From Streptomyces blattellae (GTDB taxonomy: Bacteria > Actinomycetota > Actinomycetes > Streptomycetales > Streptomycetaceae), in contig NZ_WJBG01000111.1 in assembly GCF_009709555.1 (NCBI RefSeq), positions 62,001 through 126,000 of the forward strand: a stretch of DNA of 64,000 nucleotides, read 5' to 3'. The position numbers and the translations under genes are program-made. Each line of letters starts with the position of its first letter. Position 1 is the stretch's first letter. Under the pieces are notes generated by a model. It was not told the origin of the DNA. It searched no databases and was given only the letters and a program-made list of their open reading frames with translations. Below, piece after piece: positions 1-7,424 of the stretch.

Positions 1-289
1 CGGCCTCTCCGAGACGCGCGTGATCTACCGGCACGTGCTGCGCAACGCGGCCGGTCCGGCGCTGTCCTACCTCGGTGTGCAGTTCGTCGGCCTGATCGGC
101 GGAGCGGTGATCATCGAGCAGATCTTCGCCATCCCCGGTCTCGGCCAGGTCGCCGTCGGGGCCACCAGCCAGGGTGACATTCCTCTGGTGATGGGTCTGG
201 TCATGGTCACCGCGGTGATCGTCGTAGTCCTCAATCTCCTGGTCGACCTGGCTCAGGGTTGGCTCAATCCGAAGGTGCGTCACGCATGA
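1..289 (+). CDS. ABC transporter permease, DppB/OppB type (3' end only)
   Basis: Only the last ~95 codons are present; the reading frame is open to the left edge, so the true start lies outside the window. The fragment has a hydrophobic segment, the IIEQIFAIPGLGQ motif typical of DppB/OppB-family permeases (the coupling-loop region), and a final membrane helix before the C-terminus NPKVRHA. It would form one half of the membrane channel of a peptide/oligosaccharide-type importer. Its stop overlaps the start of the next gene by four bases (ATGA), so translation is probably coupled with the permease-ATPase fusion downstream. Confidence 0.9.
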   Translation, partial: GLSETRVIYRHVLRNAAGPALSYLGVQFVGLIGGAVIIEQIFAIPGLGQVAVGATSQGDIPLVMGLVMVTAVIVVVLNLLVDLAQGWLNPKVRHA

Positions 290-2112
290 GCGAGTCACTG
301 TCCGCCTCCCTGGAGACCCCGGCGACGGCCGCCGCACCGAAGGGCCTGTTCCGGCGCCTGCTGAAGAATCCGCTCGGCGCCGCTTCGCTCGGTGTGCTGA
401 CCTTGATCGTCCTGACGGCGCTGCTGGCGCCGGTGCTCGCCCCGCACGACCCGGACGCCGCCTCGGCGAACGACATCCTGGCCTCCCCGAGTTCGAACTT
501 CCTCCTCGGTGCGGACGGCTCCGGACACGACATCCTCTCCCGGCTGCTGTACGCCTCCCGGGTGAGCCTGGCCGGTGCCGCGCTCGCCCTGGCCGTCGCA
601 GCAGCCCTGGGCGTCACCGCCGGCCTGGTCTCCGGCTACTACGGCCGGTGGTTCGAGACGGCGTCCACCTGGGTCACCAACCTGCTGATGGCCCTGCCCG
701 GCGTGGTCGCGCTGCTCGCCGTCCGCGCCGCCGTCGGACCCTCTCTCTGGACCACGATGGCGATCTTCGGCGTGCTGTTGTCGCCCGCGTTCTATCGCGT
801 GGTCTACACCGCGGTGTCCGGGGTGCGCAACGAGTTGTACGTCGACGCGGCGCGCGTCTCCGGGCTGCGGGACCCGCGGATCATCTCGCGACACATCCTC
901 ATCGTGGTCCGCGCCCCGGCGATCATCCTCGCGGCCAGCATCGGAAGCGTCGCGATCGCCATCCAGTCCGGCATCACCTTCCTGGGCCTGGGCGACCCCT
1001 CGGTCCCCACCTGGGGCGGGATGCTGAACGACGCGTTCGCCAACATGTACACCGCTCCGCTGCAACTGACCTGGCCGAGCCTCGCGATCGGGCTGACCGC
1101 CATCTCCCTGACCCTGCTGTCGAACGCCCTGCGGGACGAGTTGGAGCGCAGCAGCCGGCCGAAGCGGCGGCGCGGACGCCGCGACGCCGGCACCGCGACG
1201 GTCCGTCACGAGCCGGTGCTGGTGCACGAGGACACCGAGGACACCGAGGACGCCCCGAGTGGCGAGATCCTGCTCGACGTCCAGGGACTGACGGTCAGTT
1301 ACGACCAGGCCGACGGCTCGGCCAAGACCGTGGTCGAGGACGTGTCCCTGACCGTGCGCCGCGGCGAGGTCCACGGCCTGATCGGAGAGTCCGGGTCGGG
1401 CAAGACCCAGACCGCGTTCGCGATCATGCGCCTGATGCCGCCGGGCGGCCAGGTCGCCGGATCGATCCTGTTCGAAGGCGCGGACCTGGCGCGGCTGTCG
1501 GCCAAGGAGATGACCAGGCTACGCGGCAAGAAGATCGCCTACATCCCGCAGGAGCCGATGAGCAACATCGATCCGTCGTTCTCCATCGGCAGCCAGCTGG
1601 TCGAGCCGATGCGCGTCCAGCTCGGCCTGAGCAAGGCCGAGGCGCGCGACCGGGCGCTGCGGCTGCTGGCCCGAGTGGGGATCCCGGACCCCGAGCGGAC
1701 CTTCAACGCCTACCCGCACGAGGTCTCCGGCGGCATGGCCCAACGCGTCCTCATCGCCGGAGCCGTCTCCTGCGATCCGGACCTGCTGATCGCCGACGAA
1801 CCCACCACCGCGCTCGACGTCACCGTCCAGGCCGAGGTGCTCGACCTGCTGCGCGACCTGCAGTCCGATCTGAACATGGGCGTCATCCTCGTCACGCACA
1901 ACTTCGGCGTGGTGGCCGACCTGTGCGACCGCGTGTCGGTCATGCGCGGTGGACGGATCGTCGAAACCGGCGCCGTGCAGTCGATCTTCGACGACCCACG
2001 CCATTCCTACACCCAGTCGCTGTTCGAGGCGATTCTCGACGACAGCCGGCCCCGCGGCCCGCTGGAGACCGACGTCACCGCCGCCGCGTCAACGCAAGGA
2101 GCCTCATCATGA
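286..2112 (+). CDS. Fused ABC transporter permease (DppC-like) and ATPase (DppD-like)
   Basis: A 608-residue protein combining two normally separate subunits. Residues ~1-295 are a DppC-type permease with an N-terminal helix, a periplasm-facing loop containing LLGADGSGHDILSRLLY and five further membrane segments. A charged linker rich in Arg and Glu (~295-330) leads into a full ABC ATPase with Walker A GESGSGKT, signature VSGGMAQR, Walker B LLIADEPTTALD and the oligopeptide-transporter C-terminal tail. The start is the ATG inside the ATGA overlap with the upstream permease rather than an in-frame codon 27 bases earlier. Such fusions occur in actinobacterial Dpp/Opp-type importers. Linkage to a GH3 enzyme and sulfatases suggests a glycan-derived substrate rather than peptides; that is inference. 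No solute-binding protein is visible, and it is presumably to the left. Confidence 0.92.
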   Translation: MSESLSASLETPATAAAPKGLFRRLLKNPLGAASLGVLTLIVLTALLAPVLAPHDPDAASANDILASPSSNFLLGADGSGHDILSRLLYASRVSLAGAALALAVAAALGVTAGLVSGYYGRWFETASTWVTNLLMALPGVVALLAVRAAVGPSLWTTMAIFGVLLSPAFYRVVYTAVSGVRNELYVDAARVSGLRDPRIISRHILIVVRAPAIILAASIGSVAIAIQSGITFLGLGDPSVPTWGGMLNDAFANMYTAPLQLTWPSLAIGLTAISLTLLSNALRDELERSSRPKRRRGRRDAGTATVRHEPVLVHEDTEDTEDAPSGEILLDVQGLTVSYDQADGSAKTVVEDVSLTVRRGEVHGLIGESGSGKTQTAFAIMRLMPPGGQVAGSILFEGADLARLSAKEMTRLRGKKIAYIPQEPMSNIDPSFSIGSQLVEPMRVQLGLSKAEARDRALRLLARVGIPDPERTFNAYPHEVSGGMAQRVLIAGAVSCDPDLLIADEPTTALDVTVQAEVLDLLRDLQSDLNMGVILVTHNFGVVADLCDRVSVMRGGRIVETGAVQSIFDDPRHSYTQSLFEAILDDSRPRGPLETDVTAAASTQGASS

Positions 2113-2942
2113 GTGAGCGGCTGCTGGAGGTCGACGACGTCGTCGTCGACTACCCGGTCAAGGGACTGCGCAAGAAGCCGTTCCGGGCCCTGAACGGCGT
2201 CTCCCTGGACATCCGGCCCGGCGAAACCGTCGGGCTGGTCGGTGAATCCGGCTCCGGAAAGACCACGCTCGGCCGGGCGGTGCTGGGCCTGGCGCCGGTC
2301 ACCGGCGGGGCGATCCGGTACAACGGCCGGGACATCAGCGGGCTGTCGCGATCCGAGCGGCGGAAGCTGGCCGCCGAGATCCAGGTCGTGTTCCAGGATC
2401 CGTACACCTCGCTGAACCCGTCGCTGACGATCGAGCAGATTCTCGTCGAGCCGCTGACCGCCCAGGACGTCGCGAAGTCGGACGCCACGCGGCGGGTTCG
2501 GGAACTCCTCGACCAGGTGCACCTGCCCTCGGACGCCGGGGGACGTCTGCCGCGGGAGTTCTCGGGCGGCCAGCGGCAGCGCATCGCCATCGCCCGTGCG
2601 CTGGCCCTGTCGCCGCAGCTGATCGTGTGCGACGAGCCGGTGTCGGCGCTGGACCTGTCGACCCAGGCACGCGTACTGCGCCTGTTCGAGGAAATCCAGA
2701 ACCGCACCGGCGTCGCCTATCTGTTCGTCTCGCACGACCTCGCTGTCGTACGCCACCTCAGCCACCGGGTCGCGGTCATGTACCGCGGCGAAATCGTCGA
2801 ATGGGGCGACGGCGACCAGGTCACCGCCCGTCCCCAGCATCCCTACACCCAGAAGCTGTTCCTGGCGGCGCCGGTTCCGGACCCGGCGGCTCAGCGACGG
2901 CGTCGTGCCGAACGCACCCGGCTGCTCGCCGACGGCGCCTGA
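2109..2942 (+). CDS. ABC transporter ATP-binding protein, DppF/OppF type
   Basis: A 277-residue ATPase, the partner of the ATPase half of the upstream fusion. It shows Walker A GESGSGKT near residue 46, Q-loop VVFQDPYTSLNP, signature FSGGQRQR, Walker B LIVCDEPVSALD, the switch histidine in LFVSHDL and the Opp-family C-terminal motif HPYTQKL. It starts in an ATGA overlap with the fusion gene, so all three transporter cistrons are translationally coupled. Family members energise uptake of peptides, nickel or oligosaccharides through a dimeric permease. Confidence 0.92.
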   Translation: MSERLLEVDDVVVDYPVKGLRKKPFRALNGVSLDIRPGETVGLVGESGSGKTTLGRAVLGLAPVTGGAIRYNGRDISGLSRSERRKLAAEIQVVFQDPYTSLNPSLTIEQILVEPLTAQDVAKSDATRRVRELLDQVHLPSDAGGRLPREFSGGQRQRIAIARALALSPQLIVCDEPVSALDLSTQARVLRLFEEIQNRTGVAYLFVSHDLAVVRHLSHRVAVMYRGEIVEWGDGDQVTARPQHPYTQKLFLAAPVPDPAAQRRRRAERTRLLADGA

Positions 2943-2985
2943 GGCGTACCGGCGTCCCGGGACACGTCAGGCTCACCGCGTTCTC

Positions 2986-3083
2986 GATGCACAGAAACCG
3001 ATGCACTGAAACCGATGCACTGAAACCGATGCACTGAAACCGATGCACAGAAACTGATGCACAGAAACCGATGGACAGAAACG
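2986..3083. repeat. Seven tandem copies of a 14-bp unit in the 5' region of the GH3 gene
   Basis: Units are gatgcactgaaacc or close variants: 2986-2999, 3000-3013, 3014-3027, 3028-3041, 3042-3055, 3056-3069 and 3070-3083. Copies 2, 3 and 4 are identical; copies 1, 5, 6 and 7 carry cacaga instead of cactga and the last is most diverged. The array ends 13 bases before the ATG of the beta-glucosidase and fills most of the gap after the transporter. It is much less GC-rich than its surroundings. It is a minisatellite-type array; there are no spacers, so it is not a CRISPR. Confidence 0.95.
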
Positions 3084-3096
3084 AGTAAACGAACAT

Positions 3097-5565
3097 ATGG
3101 CCGACACTGCTCCGCCCCCCACCGAGTCCTCGCTGAGGCAAGCCCTCGCCGCGCTGACCCTGGAGGAGAAGGTCCAACTGCTGACCGGCCGTGACTTCTG
3201 GAACACCTGGTCGATGGAGAAGATCGGGCTGCGCCGCATCCGTGTCTCCGACGGCCCTTCGGGGGTCCGCGGCAACGACTGGGACGAGCGTGACCCGTCA
3301 CTCAACCTGCCGTCGGCGACCGCGCTGTCGTCCTCGTGGGATGTGGCCCTCGCCCGCCGCTACGGCGCCGCGGTCGCTGTCGAGGCCCGCCGCAAGGACG
3401 TCGACGCGGTGCTCGGGCCGACGATCAACCTGCACCGCTCGCCGCTGGGCGGCCGGCACTTCGAGGGCTTCAGCGAGGACCCGGTACTGACCGCCGATCT
3501 GGCGGCGGCGTACGTCTCGGGGGTGCAGGAGAACGGGGTGGGCGCGACGGCGAAGCACTACGTCGCCAACGACTTCGAGACCGAGCGGCTCACCGCGAAC
3601 GTGCGGGTTTCGGACCGGGCGCTGCGGGAGCTGTACCTGCTGGCGTTCGAGAAGGCGGTCACCGAGGCGCGCGCCTGGCTGGTGATGAGCTCCTACAACT
3701 CGGTCAACGGCGTCACCGTCACCGAGAACGAGCTTCTTGAGACGCCGCTCAACAGCGAGTGGGGCTTCGACGGCGTGGTCGTCGGCGACTGGACGGCGGT
3801 GCGCAGCCTGCGGAGCGCGAAGGCTTCCCAGGATCTCGTGATGCCGGGGCCCGACGGCCCATGGGGGAAAGCGCTGATACAGGCGGTCCGCGAGGGGGAC
3901 ATCGACGAAAGCGTGGTCGACCGGAAGGTCCTGCGGATACTCCAGCTGGCCCGGCGGGTGGGTGCGCTCGAAGGTTCCGAGGCCATGGCGCCGGTCCTCG
4001 TCGAGGACGGCCCGGCGTTCACCCGGGAGACCGCCGCCGAGGGCACGGTGCTGCTGGCGAACCGCGGCGAGCTGCCCTGGGACGCCGCCGCCCTGCGCTC
4101 GGTCGCGGTCATCGGCGACAACGCCGCGAACGCCCGGACCCAGGGCGGCGGCAGCGCCACCGTGATGCCGCCCTACACCGTCTCCCCGCTGGCCGGGCTG
4201 CGCGCCGCGCTCCCCGGCACCGCGATCACCTACGCGGTCGGCGCCGCCGTACACACCGGGCTGGCCGAACTGCCGCTGGAGCAGCTGACCAACCCGGTGA
4301 CCGGCGAGGCCGGTGTGCGCGTGCGGTTCCTCGGCGAGGACGGGTCGGAGCTGTTCGGCGAGAACCGGCTCAAGACGGCGCCGCTGGTGTGGATGGGCGG
4401 GAACGCCCCGATACGGGAGTCCGCCACGGTCGAGCTGACCACCCGCTATACGCCCACCGAGAGCCGTGACGTCCGGGTCGGGTTCGCGATGACCGGCCAC
4501 GGCCGGGTGTGGGTCGACGGCGAACTGGTCGTCGACGAGACCGTGAAGCCGGTCGGCGACGACCTCGGCGCCGCGTTCCTCGCCCCGCCGTCGGTGACCG
4601 CGCCGATCACGCTCACCGCCGGGCGCCCGGTCGACCTGCGCTTCGAGGCCGACCTGCGCAAGTACGGGGAGATGTTCCTCGGCGGGCTGGCGTTCCAGTT
4701 CGGCACCGAGCCCGGCGAGGCCGACGGCGACGCGCTCATCGCCGAGGCCGTCCGGGCCGCCCGGGAAGCCGACGTCGCCCTGGTGGTCGTCGGCACCAAC
4801 TCGGTGGTCGAGTCCGAGGGCTACGACCGCACGTCGCTCGCGCTGCCCGGCCGGCAGGACGAACTGGTGCGCGCCGTCGCCGCGGCCAACCCGCGCACCG
4901 TCGTGGTGGTCAACGCCGGCTCCCCGGTGCTGCTGCCGTGGCGGGACGAGGTCGCGGCCGTGCTCGTCGGCTACTTCGGCGGCCAGGAGTTCGGCAACGC
5001 CCTCGCCGACGTACTGCTCGGTCTCGTGGAGCCGGGTGGCCGGCTGCCCACCACCTGGCCCGCCTCCGAGGCCGACATCCCGGTCCTGTCCACCACGCCG
5101 GTCGACGGCGTTTTGGAGTACGCCGAGGGCATCCACATCGGCTACCGCGCCTGGCTGCGGCAGCAGGCGGAGACCGGAACCGAGCCGGCGTACTGGTTCG
5201 GCCACGGCCTCGGCTACGCCGACATCGCCCTCACCGGCGTCGACGGCCCCCACCACGCGGCCCCCGGCGAGGCGGTGACCCTCGGGGTCGAGGTCGCCAA
5301 CCGCGGCGGGCGCGACGGCAAGCAGGTCGTCCAGGTGTACGCCGAGCGCGACGGCTCCGCGGTCGACCGGCCGGTGCGCTGGCTGGTCGGCTTCGCCACC
5401 GTCCGCGTCCCGGCCGGCGGCACGACGCGGGTCGAGGTCGCGGTCCCGACGCGGATGCTGGCCTACTGGGCGGACGGCTGGCAGTACGAGCCCGGGGAGT
5501 ACCGGTTCCGGGTCGGCACCAGCGCCGTAGAACTGCCCCTTGAGACGACCGTGGCCTTGGTATGA
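3097..5565 (+). CDS. Beta-glucosidase-type glycoside hydrolase, family GH3, with PA14 insert
   Basis: An 822-residue GH3 enzyme without a signal peptide, so probably cytoplasmic and acting on imported saccharides. Substrate-site motifs in the N-terminal barrel are GPTINLHRSPLGGR (~108-120) and TAKHYVANDFE (~151-161). The predicted nucleophile is Asp231 in GFDGVVVGDWTAV. The (alpha/beta)6 domain is split by a PA14-like insert (~395-530) and followed by a fibronectin-III-like C-terminus. Such PA14-GH3 enzymes usually remove terminal beta-linked sugars from di- or oligosaccharides or plant glycosides. No strong ribosome-binding site precedes the ATG; the 14-bp array sits there instead. It follows the ABC importer and precedes two sulfatases, fitting intracellular processing of an imported sulfated or substituted glycan. 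Confidence 0.9.
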   Translation: MADTAPPPTESSLRQALAALTLEEKVQLLTGRDFWNTWSMEKIGLRRIRVSDGPSGVRGNDWDERDPSLNLPSATALSSSWDVALARRYGAAVAVEARRKDVDAVLGPTINLHRSPLGGRHFEGFSEDPVLTADLAAAYVSGVQENGVGATAKHYVANDFETERLTANVRVSDRALRELYLLAFEKAVTEARAWLVMSSYNSVNGVTVTENELLETPLNSEWGFDGVVVGDWTAVRSLRSAKASQDLVMPGPDGPWGKALIQAVREGDIDESVVDRKVLRILQLARRVGALEGSEAMAPVLVEDGPAFTRETAAEGTVLLANRGELPWDAAALRSVAVIGDNAANARTQGGGSATVMPPYTVSPLAGLRAALPGTAITYAVGAAVHTGLAELPLEQLTNPVTGEAGVRVRFLGEDGSELFGENRLKTAPLVWMGGNAPIRESATVELTTRYTPTESRDVRVGFAMTGHGRVWVDGELVVDETVKPVGDDLGAAFLAPPSVTAPITLTAGRPVDLRFEADLRKYGEMFLGGLAFQFGTEPGEADGDALIAEAVRAAREADVALVVVGTNSVVESEGYDRTSLALPGRQDELVRAVAAANPRTVVVVNAGSPVLLPWRDEVAAVLVGYFGGQEFGNALADVLLGLVEPGGRLPTTWPASEADIPVLSTTPVDGVLEYAEGIHIGYRAWLRQQAETGTEPAYWFGHGLGYADIALTGVDGPHHAAPGEAVTLGVEVANRGGRDGKQVVQVYAERDGSAVDRPVRWLVGFATVRVPAGGTTRVEVAVPTRMLAYWADGWQYEPGEYRFRVGTSAVELPLETTVALV

Positions 5566-5632
5566 GCCGCCGGACCGCCGTCACCCACGGCGCCATCGAG
5601 CTGTATGCCCACGGAGAGGGAAAGGACCTCCC

Positions 5633-7402
5633 TTGAAAGCCATCATCCTGATGTTCGACAGCCTGAACCGGCACATGCTGTCGCCCTACGCGCAGGACAC
5701 CTTCGTCGACGCGCCCAACTTCGCCCGGCTCGCCGAGAAGGCCGTCACGTTCGAGAACTTCTACGCCGGGTCGATGCCCTGCATGCCCGCCCGGCGGGAG
5801 ATGCACACCGGGCGGTACAACTTCCTGCACCGCAGCTGGGGCCCGCTGGAGCCGTTCGACGACTCGATGCCGCAGATCCTGCGTGACGCCGGCATCCACA
5901 CCCATCTCGCCTCCGACCACCCGCACTACTGGGAGGACGGCGGCGCGACCTACCACACCCGGTACTCGACGTGGGAGTGCTTCCGCGGGCAGGAGGGCGA
6001 CCCGTGGAAGGGCGTCGTCCCCGCCGAGCCGCCCCAGGGCCAGCGGCAGAAGATGTTGCGTCAGGACGAGATCAACCGGCGGTACATGGCGACCGAGGCG
6101 GAGCACTCGCAGACGCTGACCGTGGACGCCGGCCTGCACTTCATCGACACCAACGCGCAGGCCGACCGATGGCTGGCGCAGATCGAACTGTTCGACCCGC
6201 ACGAGCCGTTCTTCAGCACCGACGACTACCGGAAGAAGTACGACCACGACTACGACGGTCCGCAGTTCGACTGGCCGCCCTACGCCAAGACCGTGGAGTC
6301 GCACGACACGGTCGACCACGCCCGCTACGAGTACGCGGCGCTGGTGTCGATGTGCGACCACTCGCTGGGGCGTGTCCTGGACGCGATGGACCGGCACGAT
6401 CTGTGGCGGGACACGCTGCTGATCGTGAACACCGACCACGGGTTCCTGCTCGGAGAACACGGCTGGTGGGCCAAGGGAGTCATGCCCTGGTTCAACGAAC
6501 TGGTGCACCTGCCCATGTTCCTGTGGGACCCGCGTACCGCCGGGCAGGGCATCCGGCGTGGGGCGCTCGCCCAGACGATCGACATCGCGCCGACGGTGCT
6601 GAGCTTCTTCGGTCTGGAACCGACCGCGGACATGCAGGGCCGCGACCTCGCCGCCGTCCTGGCCGAAGACCGGCAGATCCGGGAAGCGGCGCTGTTCGGC
6701 GCCCACGGCGGTCATGTCAACGTGACCGACGGGCGATACGTGTACATGCGCGCCGCGGCGGACCCGGGCAACAGTCCGCTGGAGGAGTACACCCTCATGC
6801 CGACCCACATGCGGGCACGGTTCGGGGTGAACGAACTCACCGACTGGCAGCCGGCCGACGCGATGTCCTTCACCAAGGGCGTCCGCACCATGCGCATGCC
6901 GGCCACCGGGATGGCGAAGATGTCCAACCCCTGGCTGCACGGCACGCTGCTGTTCGACCTTGAGACCGATCCCGGGCAGGAGAATCCCCTCGTCGACGAC
7001 GAGGTCGAGCTGCGCATGCTGCGACTGCTGAAGCAGCTGATGCACGACACCGACGCGCCGGCCAGCCAGTTCGAACGGCTCGGCATCCCGTACGACACCG
7101 ACGTCACGCCGCGGAACCTGCTCGTGGCGGCCCAGCGCGAGCAGGCCGACGCGACCGCCGAACCGCTGCCGGACCTGGCCGGGCTCCCTGGGGCCGACCT
7201 GGTCACGATGCCCGTCCTGGAGCTTGTGCAGACACCCGCGCGCACGGTGGTGGAACGGCACGTGCCGGCCGTCCTGCACACCGAACTCGTCGCGCTGATG
7301 CCGCAGATCTCGCTGTACCACCTGGCCCGGTCCGGCCATGTCAGCGCCGCCCAGCTCAAGGCCATCGCCGACGATCTCGCCGCGACGGAGGTGAAGCTCT
7401 GA
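5633..7402 (+). CDS. Sulfatase, Cys-type (alkaline-phosphatase superfamily)
   Basis: The TTG at 5633 is chosen because it gives the canonical N-terminus MKAIILMFDSLNR and has a purine-rich ribosome-binding site (gagggaaagga) just upstream; the next in-frame ATG would delete the first strand and metal ligand. The 589-residue product has the sulfatase signature C-x-P-x-R at Cys50 (PCMPARREMHTG), where Cys is the residue converted to formylglycine. A second metal site is IVNTDHGFLLGEHGWWAKG. No signal peptide is seen, so it probably acts in the cytosol. Related enzymes also include phosphonate monoester hydrolases, so the leaving group is not certain. No formylglycine-generating enzyme lies in this window. 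Confidence 0.88.
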   Translation: MKAIILMFDSLNRHMLSPYAQDTFVDAPNFARLAEKAVTFENFYAGSMPCMPARREMHTGRYNFLHRSWGPLEPFDDSMPQILRDAGIHTHLASDHPHYWEDGGATYHTRYSTWECFRGQEGDPWKGVVPAEPPQGQRQKMLRQDEINRRYMATEAEHSQTLTVDAGLHFIDTNAQADRWLAQIELFDPHEPFFSTDDYRKKYDHDYDGPQFDWPPYAKTVESHDTVDHARYEYAALVSMCDHSLGRVLDAMDRHDLWRDTLLIVNTDHGFLLGEHGWWAKGVMPWFNELVHLPMFLWDPRTAGQGIRRGALAQTIDIAPTVLSFFGLEPTADMQGRDLAAVLAEDRQIREAALFGAHGGHVNVTDGRYVYMRAAADPGNSPLEEYTLMPTHMRARFGVNELTDWQPADAMSFTKGVRTMRMPATGMAKMSNPWLHGTLLFDLETDPGQENPLVDDEVELRMLRLLKQLMHDTDAPASQFERLGIPYDTDVTPRNLLVAAQREQADATAEPLPDLAGLPGADLVTMPVLELVQTPARTVVERHVPAVLHTELVALMPQISLYHLARSGHVSAAQLKAIADDLAATEVKL

Positions 7403-7424
7403 GGCCGCGAAGGAGAACTCCGAG

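Noticed and set aside
648..2108. Upstream in-frame extension of the DppF-type ATPase
   Set aside because: Overlaps the fusion gene in another frame and is Arg/Pro-rich; the ATG at 2109 in the ATGA overlap gives the normal N-terminus.
2986..3083. CRISPR array
   Set aside because: The repeats are directly abutting with no spacers, and no cas genes are present.
3298..5256. Very long open frame on the minus strand opposite the GH3 gene
   Set aside because: Open only because of GC codon bias; the sequence is low-complexity Gly/Arg/Asp/Val without any family motif, and the plus-strand gene is complete.
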